From Allantophomopsis cytisporea (taxonomy: Eukaryota; Ascomycota; Leotiomycetes; Phacidiales; Phacidiaceae), in contig CP103035.1 of assembly GCA_024752435.1 (NCBI GenBank), positions 372,001 to 436,000 on the forward strand: a stretch of 64,000 nt of DNA. Direction: 5' to 3'. Shown here one piece after another: positions 1 through 10,482 of this stretch. Below the pieces are notes generated by a model. That model was not told the DNA's origin. It ran no database searches and worked only from the letters and a program-made list of their open reading frames with translations. Both the position numbers and the translations under genes were made by a program. Numbering within the stretch: position 1 is the first letter of the stretch; each line of letters opens with the position of its first letter.

Positions 1-315
1 GAGGCACCGAATGAGGAGACTATGGCAAGCTTCACGGCGCTAAATGATCTTCAGAAGGAGGCTCATATTAGCTATGAGGGTTGCGACAGTGCGTGTGTCG
101 CGGATGCGGAGTGTTTTCAGTGGAGCTTCAAAGACGGCGTTTGTACATTTGGTACGCACTGGAAGGTTGGGATACATATGGGTGCTGATAGTCATGATTC
201 ATCGAGCGAGAAGGAGAAGGATATTTGGTACTCGGGGTGGATGGTAGGGAGGATCAATAATTGGGTGGAGCACCATACTTGTGAGTCAGGGCCACAGTGG
301 GTGTCGATTGAATAA
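1..315 (+). CDS. C-terminal fragment of a probable GT31-like fungal glycosyltransferase (5' end outside window)
   Basis: The reading frame is open from base 1 and stops at 313-315, so only about the last 104 residues are present. The piece contains CDSAC, then ECFQW and VCTF, a Cys spacing like a PAN/apple-type module, and then a SGWM...RI motif near the end. This pattern (Cys-rich module followed by an S/T-SGWM-xxRI tail) is, from memory, the usual C-terminus of fungal DUF604/GT31-like proteins, which are Golgi or secretory glycosyltransferase relatives. The catalytic domain is off-window, so the activity cannot be judged. It could also be another PAN-domain protein. Confidence 0.55.
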   Translation, partial: EAPNEETMASFTALNDLQKEAHISYEGCDSACVADAECFQWSFKDGVCTFGTHWKVGIHMGADSHDSSSEKEKDIWYSGWMVGRINNWVEHHTCESGPQWVSIE

Positions 316-1073
316 TGGGATTGGGAGAATAATACTGATGGTTTTATGGCGGGATAAATCAAATGGTGTTGGGCATGGATTTACTGGTGCTTGGTGGAGT
401 TTTGGCGTTTATATATGGGTTATTTGGGAGGCTGTGTCATTCTTTGTATTGGGATGGAATGGGATGGATGGAGGCTTTGTTAGACTCAAATAAATATTAA
501 AGAGCTTGATCGAACATTTGGCTTTGAAAAAATAAGATTGCTCCTAGATTTTCTAGATCTATGAATGTACTTCGCTGTATTTGTTAGATATGCGGATTAG
601 TGATGGTGAGGGTATTTTGATTCTCTTGATATTCGCATATCCTGTGAGTTGTGTGGGATATGATTGCTGGAACGTTGATGTTATGTTCCCAGCATTCATT
701 TAGGATGTCTAGGAATATTATGCTGGTGTAATAAGTGTCTGAATTCTCCTTATTGGATTACCTACGATGCAATTGCGCAGGATGGGGATACCATTTCCAC
801 GTGACATTGTGGCTGGACAAGTCTAGATACGGTACTCTTTCACTTGAATCCAGGGTCACGTAATGGATTGCTGCAGGATAATCAAGACAACTTGTACAAA
901 TGAGTTTCTAATTTATCACTCTAAACAAGCAAATAAGCAAGGCAGAAGTATACCTACTTTCAAACGCTATCCCATCCAACAAATCAAGGGCATAAAACAA
1001 AACAATTCAAACTCCTGCTACACTACACCAGCACGCTTTCATACACACTACATTAAACGTAATCACTTCCACC
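316..1073. other. Intergenic region between convergent genes
   Basis: This stretch separates the fragment on the plus strand from the aminopeptidase on the minus strand. It is AT-rich, with scattered stops in all frames. It presumably holds the two 3' UTRs. I see no gene, repeat or structured RNA in it. Confidence 0.5.
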
Positions 1074-3449
1074 CTACTCAAACTCCGCATCGACACTCTC
1101 AAAGCCCTCAAAGAAGCCACCAAACATCTTAACGCCAAGACCAGGGTCAAGAGCACCAGTAGTAGCACGGATACTATGCATACTAAGTTGTGGAATACCA
1201 GCATCGATAGCGCGCACGCCCATGGCAGAGCTTAGCATAGGTCCAACAGTGCCACCACTACGCGAATCATTTCTAATCTGGAAGACCTGCAACTTCGCAC
1301 CCGCCTTCTCCGCAACGCGGGTGAAGAGAGCGGTGGATACAGAGTCGGTCGTCATATGGCCATTACTGTCCGCTGATACGACCATGCCGACATTGAGTCT
1401 TGGTGCATGACCCTCAAGGTAGCTACCAAGGAAGTTCGGGTTGACAGCGTGAGTGACATCGGCCGAGACAAGGAAGGAGTTTGCGTAGGTCTGAGAAAGC
1501 AAGTTCGCAGAGGTGGAACCAAAGCTCTCAGATATGCGCTCGACGACGGACGGCAGGAAGTTACCACGAGCACCCTGGCGCAACAGTGAGCCGATCTCTT
1601 CGTCGTCGAAGACGCCGACTAGGTTAACGGTACCAGAGGCTGCGTCACCAGATGCAAGCAGGCCTTCGATGGCTGACCATGAGCAGAGCTTGTCGTCAAT
1701 GCGGCCGGCAAAGATAAACTCTTTCTCGAGGCCACCAACTTGGGCGGGTTGTGTGTCGAAGAGCTCAAGCTCCCAGTTCACGATAGTGCTGTAATCTTGA
1801 ATACCCATCTCGCCGGCAATGGCTTTGACGAGCTTGGGGGGCTGCGTGGCTGTGAAAGTGCCTTCGCCACCAAGTATGGTAGCTTTCCATTCCGTCTCAG
1901 AGGCACTGGATATATCGCTGTTGTCCAGGCCAATAATCGGGACGGCTTGAGTCTCGGGGTTGTTTTGACCAGTCATACCAACGCCGAAATGAGGAGCCAA
2001 GGTTGGGATGCGAGCAATAGGATAGTCGAGCTTAACGAGCTTGCTTTCGATTTTGCCCGTCTTAGAATCCTTAACTAGGACTCTTCCACCAATGCCTAAG
2101 TCACGATCCCACCAGGTAGAGTTGAGAGCACCAGCGTATGGCGCAACACCAAGCTGCACATAACCCGCTGTAGTCCTCTTTGTAGAGACAGGCTTAAGTC
2201 TAGCAGTCAAGGCATCAACGTGGCCGGCCACCATAGCGATTCCATTGCCACTCTTGTACTCGTTGCCAACAACGAAGGCAATCAAACTACTGCCGTTTCG
2301 TTCGACAAAATACTTTCCTCCCTGTTTGAGCTCATCATTCCAGTTCTTTCTTTCTGAGAGCTTTTTGAAACCAGCACTGGTGAGCTTCTTGGCAAAGTAG
2401 TCAACAGCGTGGAAGACGGTTGGGTTTTCGGTCAAGAAATTACAGAAAGGTTTGGTATAACTCTCAGGAGACAACACCCTTGGACCTTCCGCCTTGGATT
2501 CAGTAGGGATCTTCGGGGAATCACTAGCCTCAAAGACGTCGACGGAGCCCCATGGGTTGATCAGGCGACTGGAAGCGAGTTTGCGAGACATATCCTTTAC
2601 AGCTTGCGAAGGATCTTCTAAGGTAGCAAATGCTGTCTTTCTAAGTTGTTGTTCGAGCCTTCTTGCGGCAGCCAGCTTCTCCATTGAGTATGTCATATCG
2701 CTAAGTAGGGGTTTCTGACGAGGTTGTTCTACGTCTTTGTGTAGTTGCAGAGTTTCGTTATTGTAACCCGAAGCACGCATAACATCGTGTTTATCTGACT
2801 TGATAGCAGCCTGAAATCCTCCGAAGAGACTCGAATGAGAATCTTTCTTGTCGCCAATAGAGGGTCCATACATCGTATTACCAAATCCAGAGTTGGTATT
2901 TTTGTTGGCTTTTGAGACTTTTGCAAAACCATTGGACTGAGATGCATAATCTGCGAATCCAACCTTTACAGGCTCATCTTGTGTGGAAGCTCGATAAGCG
3001 GTAGAGAAATAGCCTTGAGGGTATTGTGCGTTACTTGCAGACGGACGTGCAGATGCTGGTGTATCGACTGGATCGATAACAGCAAATCGTGAAGACGGTT
3101 TGTCTTCAGAGTCACAAGGGACAGGCTTTAGCTGGGATTTATGGTTCCACGACGTCGATGGTGGAGCGTTGGTAGCATGCTGTGCTTCCCGGTGTTTAGT
3201 CATAGCTTCTTCAAAGGAAGTTTCCATTCCCATCAGCATCCTCTTTTCCAGCTCGAGGTAATCAGCCTTCCGCTGCTCTTCCAGCGCCAACATCTGCTTC
3301 TGGCTCAATATCTCCATCTCCTTCTTAAGTGCAGCCATCTCCAGCTTCGTGGCCTCAAGTTCGTCACGGGCGGTCTGTACGTTGGGTTTACCGTGCAACG
3401 ACATGTTCGAGATGCTGTTTCTGAGCGATGATGGTGGATTTTTGACCAT
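1074..3449 (-). CDS. APE1: M18 aminopeptidase, vacuolar aminopeptidase I (Ape1/Lap4) type, with long N-terminal extension
   Basis: This is a single-exon gene of 791 residues. The M18 zinc-metallopeptidase domain occupies about residues 325-785. The candidate metal and catalytic residues are all visible: His410 (AGHVDA), Asp585 (AGRIDDK), Glu617/Glu618 (FDDEEIGS), Asp664 (SADVTHA) and His758 (SMHSIR). The EEIGS...RQGARG block resembles the vacuolar Ape1/Lap4 branch more than cytosolic aspartyl aminopeptidase (inference from motif memory). M18 proteins are usually about 450-520 residues. Here about 320 extra residues precede the domain: a Glu/Lys/Leu-rich probable coiled coil (about 27-90), then a Ser-rich disordered region and a second charged helix (about 253-295). 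There is no signal peptide, which fits Ape1-type import by the Cvt/autophagy route. ATG 3449 is the first in-frame start. Confidence 0.9.
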   Translation of the reverse strand: MVKNPPSSLRNSISNMSLHGKPNVQTARDELEATKLEMAALKKEMEILSQKQMLALEEQRKADYLELEKRMLMGMETSFEEAMTKHREAQHATNAPPSTSWNHKSQLKPVPCDSEDKPSSRFAVIDPVDTPASARPSASNAQYPQGYFSTAYRASTQDEPVKVGFADYASQSNGFAKVSKANKNTNSGFGNTMYGPSIGDKKDSHSSLFGGFQAAIKSDKHDVMRASGYNNETLQLHKDVEQPRQKPLLSDMTYSMEKLAAARRLEQQLRKTAFATLEDPSQAVKDMSRKLASSRLINPWGSVDVFEASDSPKIPTESKAEGPRVLSPESYTKPFCNFLTENPTVFHAVDYFAKKLTSAGFKKLSERKNWNDELKQGGKYFVERNGSSLIAFVVGNEYKSGNGIAMVAGHVDALTARLKPVSTKRTTAGYVQLGVAPYAGALNSTWWDRDLGIGGRVLVKDSKTGKIESKLVKLDYPIARIPTLAPHFGVGMTGQNNPETQAVPIIGLDNSDISSASETEWKATILGGEGTFTATQPPKLVKAIAGEMGIQDYSTIVNWELELFDTQPAQVGGLEKEFIFAGRIDDKLCSWSAIEGLLASGDAASGTVNLVGVFDDEEIGSLLRQGARGNFLPSVVERISESFGSTSANLLSQTYANSFLVSADVTHAVNPNFLGSYLEGHAPRLNVGMVVSADSNGHMTTDSVSTALFTRVAEKAGAKLQVFQIRNDSRSGGTVGPMLSSAMGVRAIDAGIPQLSMHSIRATTGALDPGLGVKMFGGFFEGFESVDAEFE

Positions 3450-4631
3450 ACTTCAACGATGAGCGAAACTGGATATACTGAGGTGAAGTTGAATGGAGTT
3501 GGATGTACGAGGGACGTCGAGGTTGTTGCGTGGCTAAACCAGCGAAATGAGTACTCATGTGCAAGGATGGGATGCTTGTGATATGTACCTGCAGCTATGC
3601 TGGCTTGCCAGGTGGCGATACCGTAGACAACGTAGCTTTGTTGACTCTGGAATTCTACCGAAGAGGATAAGTTATGGACAAGCAATACGGAATCGGGGGA
3701 TATCCAACGACTGTCTATAATGTATATATAGAGTGCAGCGGTGTAGGAACTAAGAACCGTTGATGCAGCGTGATCAGAGCGATGAGCTGTTTTATCGCAA
3801 TAATGCTCGGAGAGTCATCTACTAATGCCGATATCGAGCTGTTTGCCTTATCTGGAATTCCGGTTCGAGATACGGGGCCACTGGGGGCATCCACACCTCG
3901 TTCCTTGCCTAATTTATGTACCCGAAGCTTATTTTTGTGCTTTATGTTCACGTGTAAATATTACTTTTATGCATTACATTACGAAAAGTGGAGGGAGAAA
4001 GTCATATAGATCTATCCTCTTGAAACCAATGAACCTCTACAAACTCTTTAGAAGCTTGTTAAACGTATTAAAGACCTTGAAATGCCTCATTGTCACCCAA
4101 TAAAGACAAAATTCCTGCAAACTTCACCCTGGCTTCTACTTCTCTACCTAAAATAGGCCCTTTATTAGCATCTTCTTCCTTCTTCTATAGAGTTTTACGA
4201 TTATTCCTATAATGACACCACTTATCTAGATCGCTCTTTACTTACAATGACATGACTACATAGAACAATGCGAGCGACTTGAATCTCGTAAAATACCATA
4301 ATTACCATAGCTATCATAATTGAAGTACCTTAGTCGATCCTTTTGCTTCTTTGGTAATACCAAGAGCTATATCCTGTTGTACTTGATTGACGTTGCCCTT
4401 TCTAAAGTGACTTCCAAGCTAAGGAGTGAACCCTGACAATGGCTGCCTTGTTTGACGATACCAAAATCCAGAGCTACTTCAATTCAATGTCAAGTGGTTT
4501 ATTAGTTGATTATATCATTGAAATACTATATAACACAGATTAATGTTCAATAGCACAACATCACTGATAATTTGCAGAGTCTTGAAACACACGAAGTCCT
4601 GTGATGTGTTGGATTGACCTTTAAACATCAT
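3450..4631. other. Intergenic region, AT-rich
   Basis: This holds the promoter of the aminopeptidase gene on its left and the 3' flank of TRM61 on its right. Short open frames at 3715-3951 and 3825-4103 overlap each other on opposite strands and look like chance. From about 4000 to 4600 the base composition is strongly AT-rich with no coding signal. I see no repeat or RNA gene. Confidence 0.45.
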
Positions 4632-6212
4632 CTATGCTGTTTCTGTCGTAGTACTTTGTACAGCTGCTTGAGCTGGCACTTCCTTTGACAGTTCCTTCGT
4701 CGCTCGGGGTTTATTTCTCAATGTCTTCTTGAAAGCTCTGCGGCTCATCGGCGTAGCAGGCAATTCTCCCTCCGCAAACTTCTTGCCATGCATAGGCCAC
4801 TTCCGGTTCATCTTCTCCTCATCTTCTGCCGACCATTCTCTCGGCAACACTGCAAATACAAGATAACTGGTATGTGTCTTTAGGTCCTGCTCCGATCTAT
4901 GCACCAGACGCCCCTCCTTGTAAACCTTTCTATCTACAAGGCTCTCCATGATGACTTGTCTGCTGTTTGGATTGGAGGCAGCCGCTGCTGCTGCCTTCTC
5001 CTTTCTCGATGGTCTCTTGATTCCGTTGGTTGGAGTAGACTCGCCGTCTGCCATCTCGGTATCCGCTCCTCCAGCGTGGAATTCTTTAAAGCGTCCTTCA
5101 ACCTCTGCTAATCGTACGAGTGCTTCTTCAACTGTAGCTGGGGTCGCCTGCACACCTCTCTCGTGTCCTTTCTCAATACCGACTCTTTCGCGACGAACAT
5201 CTATCCTCTTGTGTGCAATCTCTACCATTTCAATATCTATCCAGCCGAGTTGGCGCATCGTGGAAATTGTCCGTTGTACCTGTTCAATACATGGTGAAAA
5301 TGTGCATAGACGAATGCTTTGTTTCGGGTTGAGGGGTGAAATCCATGGCTTGGACTCATCGGATGTGGACTCCGTCTTCATATCTGTTGAAGGACGTTGC
5401 CGCGAAAGATGTGGCAGGGCGAGCCATGGGGCAGGAAGATCAAGGAAGATACAATCGGCACTTGGACTCTCCGTCAAATCCTCCCCGACCAAAAATCCGT
5501 TCTCGCAAACATCACGATGCGTGATCTGTACGAGGCCATCTAACCCATGATCCCTCAATTCTACCACTAACTTCTCGTGTCTTTGTTCGTGAAACTCATA
5601 GCTGTATATCTTGCCCAATTTCCGCTTCTTCGTAGAGTTTTCAAGACCCGGATATCCATTGTAGACTGCTCGAGTTGATGCGTGTGTGAACGATCCGCTT
5701 CCAGCTCCAGCTTCGATCAATGTGCTACCTGGTCTAGCTCGTAGTCTATGCAGGATATAGCTGTAATCGGGCGTGTATACGACCTGTGTCCGATGAGGTA
5801 ACGAGCTCGTCCAATTTTCAGGAGTTGGTGGGAGGAGATGAATAAATCCACTGGTAGCAGTGACTGCTTCCTTGGTGTCCCTTGCAGACAATGGAGTGTC
5901 CTCTCGTGATTCACTTTCTGCCTCTACTTCTTCGATTTTGCGCTTCTTAGGTTGATCCCTTCTACCTCGAGAGCCTGTATCCACCCTCGATGCTCGTACT
6001 TGACTTCCCCATGGTACACCAATCAGAGTACTGTGTGGGAATGATCCGAATCGTGTGTTGACAACCTTTCCCTCTTCGTAACCCTCACCGTCCGCATCCT
6101 GGTTTCGTAGTATGGTAGGAATAGACAAATCTCGCTTCAAGTGAACAAGTGATAGTGTATCCGGGGTGGATAATACCCCGGGAGCCAAAAAAGGCGATAT
6201 TTTCGTCGTCAT
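4632..6212 (-). CDS. TRM61: tRNA (adenine-58-N1)-methyltransferase catalytic subunit Trm61/Gcd14
   Basis: The protein has 526 residues and no intron. It contains an SAM-binding motif I (EAGAGSGSFT) and the motif DLPAPW, typical of the m1A58 tRNA methyltransferase catalytic subunit. Trm61 works with Trm6 in the nucleus and modifies A58, notably in initiator tRNA-Met. The N-terminal beta-rich part (SPFLAPGVL onwards) also fits. The start was set at ATG 6212, because the frame is open to 6302 but the upstream part has no ATG. It is longer than yeast Gcd14 (about 380 residues) because of charged inserts: a Lys/Glu-rich stretch before the methyltransferase core and an Ala/Lys-rich stretch near the C-terminus. 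It is divergent from the CysRS gene, with only 190 bp between start codons. Confidence 0.93.
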   Translation of the reverse strand: MTTKISPFLAPGVLSTPDTLSLVHLKRDLSIPTILRNQDADGEGYEEGKVVNTRFGSFPHSTLIGVPWGSQVRASRVDTGSRGRRDQPKKRKIEEVEAESESREDTPLSARDTKEAVTATSGFIHLLPPTPENWTSSLPHRTQVVYTPDYSYILHRLRARPGSTLIEAGAGSGSFTHASTRAVYNGYPGLENSTKKRKLGKIYSYEFHEQRHEKLVVELRDHGLDGLVQITHRDVCENGFLVGEDLTESPSADCIFLDLPAPWLALPHLSRQRPSTDMKTESTSDESKPWISPLNPKQSIRLCTFSPCIEQVQRTISTMRQLGWIDIEMVEIAHKRIDVRRERVGIEKGHERGVQATPATVEEALVRLAEVEGRFKEFHAGGADTEMADGESTPTNGIKRPSRKEKAAAAAASNPNSRQVIMESLVDRKVYKEGRLVHRSEQDLKTHTSYLVFAVLPREWSAEDEEKMNRKWPMHGKKFAEGELPATPMSRRAFKKTLRNKPRATKELSKEVPAQAAVQSTTTETA

Positions 6213-6402
6213 GATTGTGTTTATTTTTCCCCATGAGGACGAGGCTGTCCTCACAAACCCATCTTTTTTCTTTAGCGCAAGGCTATTTTTCGTGGGGTCC
6301 AAGGCTGAGCACTATAATTAATAAGCGAACTTTTCTGGACAGTTGCTTTGAGTCAATAATTGAATGTGAGGTGGGACAAGACAGTTATGACTCCAAAACT
6401 TT
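6213..6402. promoter_or_regulatory. Bidirectional promoter between TRM61 and CysRS
   Basis: Only 190 bp separate the start codons of two divergent genes, so both promoters and both 5' UTRs must lie here or overlap the coding regions. I see no strong TATA box in the expected positions. The role is inferred from gene arrangement alone. Confidence 0.55.
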
Positions 6403-8983
6403 ATGCTTCTTCCTTTTAAATACCCCCTTCTTGGTGCCCTCCGTACTACGCGTTCTTTTGCGGTTCGAAAATATAGTAGTACCAGAATTATGGAGTCTTT
6501 AAAGGTACACAATTCTTTGAAGCCTGGTGCGCCAGTGCCTTTTGTGCCAATTGAGAAGGGGAAGGTCTCTTGGTATGCCTGTGGTCCAACGGTCTATGAC
6601 CACGCACATCTTGGGCATGCCAGAAACTACGTATCCACGGATATCATCCGGAGAATTTTGAGGGACTATTTCAAGTTTGACGTCAACTTTGTTATGAACA
6701 TTACGGACGTCGATGACAAGGTATTGCGGTGTTCCGGACTTTGGTGCGGGGCTTTCTGACTTGTAGCAGATCATTATCAAGGCACGAAGACAAAAACTGC
6801 TTGAGCTAGAGAAGGCGAAATCCTACAGCGAATCCGAAATCTCGAAACTTGGCGCTGAAGCCTTCCAGTCTTATGCCAAGAGTAACTTGCCAGAACTTTT
6901 GAAGGGAGACGATGCGCTTACACCAAGTAATTATGCGCAAAGACGAGATTCAGTCTACGGAAAAGTCTTGGGTGGTGGAACATTGTCTGGCGAGGGAAAG
7001 CCAGGTGACGACGAGGCGAAGATGAAGATGCACATCAGCAATCTTACAGCAGCTTCTGCGGCCATCCAAGAGAACAAGGTATTCGGTGGGGCTGACGAGA
7101 TTCTACTCCCATATTTGGATTCGCTATACAAGGAATCGTTTGACGCCAAGGACCAGACGACATTCACCAATCTTACACAATATTGGGAAGATCAATTCAT
7201 GGGAGATATGGAAATGCTGAATGTGGAGAAGCCAACAGTCATCACCAGAGTGTCTGACTATATGCCACATATCGTCAAATTCGTTGAGACTGTGATCTCC
7301 AAAGGTTTCGCATATGAGGCTGATGGTTCCGTGTATTTCGACATTGCCGCATTCGAGAAAGCCGGCAACTCCTACGCTCATCTCAGACCGGAGAGCCGAA
7401 ATGACAAGGCACTTCAAGAAGAGGGTGAGGGTTCGTTATCAAAGAATCTTGGAGGCAAGCGAGGAAGTGGTGATTTTGCTCTTTGGAAGAAATCGAAACC
7501 AGGAGAGCCATACTGGCCAAGTCCATGGGGAGAGGGTCGCCCAGGGTGGCATATTGAGTGCTCAGTCATGGCCTCAGATGTGCTGGGCTCACAGATGGAC
7601 ATCCACTCTGGTGGTGTTGATTTGGCTTTCCCACATCATGACAACGAGTTGGCACAGAGTGAGGCATACTTCTGCGAGCACGGTCCGCACACTTGGGTGA
7701 ACTACTTCTTACACATGGGTCACTTGTCTATTTCTGGTAGCAAGATGAGCAAAAGTTTGAAGAATTTCCAAACAATTAGAGACGCTCTTGGCTCCGGATA
7801 TTCTGCAAGAAACATGAGAATTGTTTTCTTGATGGGTAGATGGAATGATGGTGTGGAAATTTCACCAGATATGCGTACTCAGGCTGATGGTTGGGAATCT
7901 ACTGTCAATGTAAGATTGTCATAATCCGAAATCAAGTCGTTACTAACTTGTATACAGAACTTCTTTACCACTGTCAAATCTCTCCTCGCTGAGGCAGGAT
8001 CGCCACTAGGCTCAGCAGGAAAGAGCCTCGAGAACCTTTCCCTCAGCGATTCAAAGAATTCATTGCATACTTCCCTCGCAAAGGCAGATTCTGAGATGTC
8101 TGCAGCTCTCAATGATTCTTTCGATACCCCCAGAGCAATGCGCACTATTTACGAACTCATCAAAGAAGCAAATATTTACATTAATACCCACAAAGCCTCC
8201 GCAGACATCGAATCGCTCGCCGCAGTCGCTCGCTGGGTTACTAAGATCGTCGGTATTTTCGGACTTGATGCTAATGCCGTAGCACCATACAGCGGTCTTG
8301 GGTGGGCCAGCGCTGCCTCTTCTGCATCTGCAAATCCTAAGGAGACGGTTGCGCCATATTCTGCTGTCTACCAAGCAGTCAAGAAGGAAATTGAGAGCCT
8401 AGCACTGTCTTCTGAAGCTCTTGATGTTCTCTTGAAGACTGATGTAGATGCAGAGTTTGATACTCTCGTTTCAGCGGGCGAGTCCCATCCTGAGTCCATC
8501 TCCATGCCGTATCTCCGCGCTGTTTCCCGCATGCGTGATGAGCTCCGTCGTCTCGCGCCCTCCTCCGTCTCTAAGAAACAAATCCTTTCCCTCTCCGATA
8601 AGATCCGTGATGTCGACCTCACAAACCTCGGGGTCTACTTGGATGATCGGCCAGATAACCAACCCTCCCTAATTAAGTTCGTATCCAAGGAGGAGCTCAT
8701 AGCGCAAAGGGAAGAGAAGGCCGCTAAGGAGCGGGAAAAGGCCGCACAGAAGGAAGCGGCCAGGCTAGCCAGGGAGAAGCTCGAAGCAGAGAAGAGAGAG
8801 AAGGCTAAGGTCGATCCGAAGGTTATGTTTAGAAGTGATGAGAAGTTCTCTGAATGGGACGAGGAGGGTCTTCCTACTAAGATGAAGGATGGTAGTGAAG
8901 TTCCAAAGAGTCAGGTTAAGAAACTTAGAAAAGATTGGGAACGACAGAAGAAGTTGTTTGAGGAGTTTCAAAAGAGCGCTTAG
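6403..8983 (+). CDS. Cysteinyl-tRNA synthetase, probably both mitochondrial and cytosolic
   Basis: Three exons are inferred: 6403-6720, 6770-7909 and 7958-8983, giving 827 residues. The 49-nt and 48-nt introns have GTATTG/CAG and GTAAGA/CAG ends, and the second has a perfect TACTAAC branch site. The class I synthetase signatures are present: HLGH at residues 69-72 and KMSKS at 431-435. Zinc-ligand candidates are Cys60 (YACGPT), Cys370 (HIECSV) and the FPHHDNE His pair. The C-terminal 80 residues are Lys/Glu-rich, as in eukaryotic CysRS. Residues 1-29 are basic, Ser/Arg-rich and acid-free, like a mitochondrial presequence. A second in-frame ATG at 6490 (MESLKV) would give the cytosolic form. 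It charges tRNA-Cys. Confidence 0.95.
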
Positions 8984-9514
8984 ATACTCATGAATGCACA
9001 TATTATCTAATGACTATTTATGTTCCCCTGCTAGTCCAATTGAAGCTGATTCGATACCCTTATTTTGTGCTCTTCCTGAAGCATATCACGTTCTCTAAAT
9101 CATCCAAGATTCTGAATTCTTGATAGCTCATCGATCATTCGATTACAACAACCACACAATTTCTGCTGGTAGATTTCAAGAAAAAGTCACGGTTTCTCAA
9201 TCCCTTATCTCTTATCAATATAAAAAAGCGAAGTGACAAATATCTCGTGATTCGCAACTAGCCGATCCACATGGCCATTGTCGGTGAGAGCCGAATCTTC
9301 GCCAGATTGTGTAGATTGATTCAAAGGGTCTCTGATAAGGCGGAGAAACTTCCAATAAACCAAAAAAATACATATCCACAGTCGTGGATGTTGATAACTT
9401 ATATGAAGCCAAGACAAGCCAGACCACGGTAAGACGGGTACTACGCAGGTCTAGGTCTATGCATTGATCTAATCTTAAGCGACCGATAAATATGTATGTA
9501 CTCGTACTTCGTAG

Positions 9515-9538
9515 ATACATACATACATACATACATAC
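9515..9538. repeat. (ATAC)6 microsatellite
   Basis: Six perfect ATAC units run from 9515 to 9538 and lead directly into TACGCAGTAC (9536-9545), a 10-mer found at three other intergenic sites in this window. Confidence 0.95.
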
Positions 9539-10399
9539 GCAGTACACATCACCTTGGAACATGTAGCTAATCTCGATTTCCTCTACATCGGAATGTCATG
9601 CATGCACTCACATACTGGGCTCATCACCCATCACCTGTCATCCATTCAGCGTTAGAGCATGCAGCAGGTATACGATGTCGCCGTCATCAATACTCTCAGG
9701 AACAAGGTCGGAGAGAAAGCGAACAGAATTCAATATCAAAGTTTCATGTCTTTCAATGTTGGGCTCGTATTCTTCCACTTTTTCGGCAGCTAGTAATGCC
9801 AAGTCTTACGTATAATCCAAGGATCATATCCATACTGGCAGTATCCACTGATACCTACACGTTGGAGGCGATAGCAGCGTTCACTCGTCGCTCGCTCCGG
9901 AAATACAAAGACACTGCAAGTGACGATCCAATAGATGACATGGAAATAGAGCTGCAATGCTCGGCACTGTCGATCGACCTTCCACTTTGACGCGATTCTC
10001 GGCATATGTCGTTCATTCGTCGCAAGCCTGCTTAATCACTCCACATGCTTAAATCCTTAATACTGGATATAGTGTATTCGTACCGCACCTGTGTTAAGGA
10101 CCTATCCATTTCGGACGCCATGCCATAAGACTTTCCGATTTGCTCTCTGCAGTTTGCTGCAAAGCGACAGGGTCAGTCTTCGTTACTTTGATTCATCCCA
10201 GTCACCTTCTGCTTCTAGAAGGTTTGTCCGACGAGTCATATGCTCAGGACCACAGGACTGGGGGTGCGAAAGCTTGGTTAAGGTATGGCTATGCATTGCT
10301 GTGGCCAATCAGGTCATGCAATCGCTTTGTTGGCCCTTGGAAGCTTCAACTCCATCCTCGACTCTATGAACAGATACAAGCTACCATATATGCCATAAA

Positions 10400-10407
10400 T
10401 ATATAAG
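10400..10407 (+). promoter_or_regulatory. Candidate TATA box of the RNase T2 gene
   Basis: TATATAAG lies 76 bp upstream of the inferred start codon at 10483, in an otherwise mixed sequence. The position suits a TATA element with a short 5' UTR. This is pattern-based only. Confidence 0.45.
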
Positions 10408-10482
10408 AGGTGGGAGATGCTCTCTTTAATTCGATCCTCTACATCGGAGGCTGCCAGCTTCATTTTTTCCTTAATCGTGAAA

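Larger units (their letters stand above)
8984..10482. other. Intergenic region with ATAC microsatellite
   Basis: This is 1.5 kb without a supported gene. It contains the ATAC microsatellite and GTAC-rich motif near 9515-9545, and the RNase T2 promoter at the right end. An ATG-started open frame at 9598-9990 (130 codons) has no recognisable feature and was not accepted. Confidence 0.5.

Noticed and set aside
4948..5550. 200-codon plus-strand open frame
   Set aside because: Fully antisense to TRM61 and without domain; a shadow of its codon use.
6213..6302. Upstream extension of TRM61 to 6302
   Set aside because: The first codon there is TTG and no ATG occurs before 6212.
9598..9990. 130-codon plus-strand ATG frame
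   Set aside because: No domain, signal peptide or codon-bias support and no splice partners; treated as chance in a 1.5-kb intergenic region.
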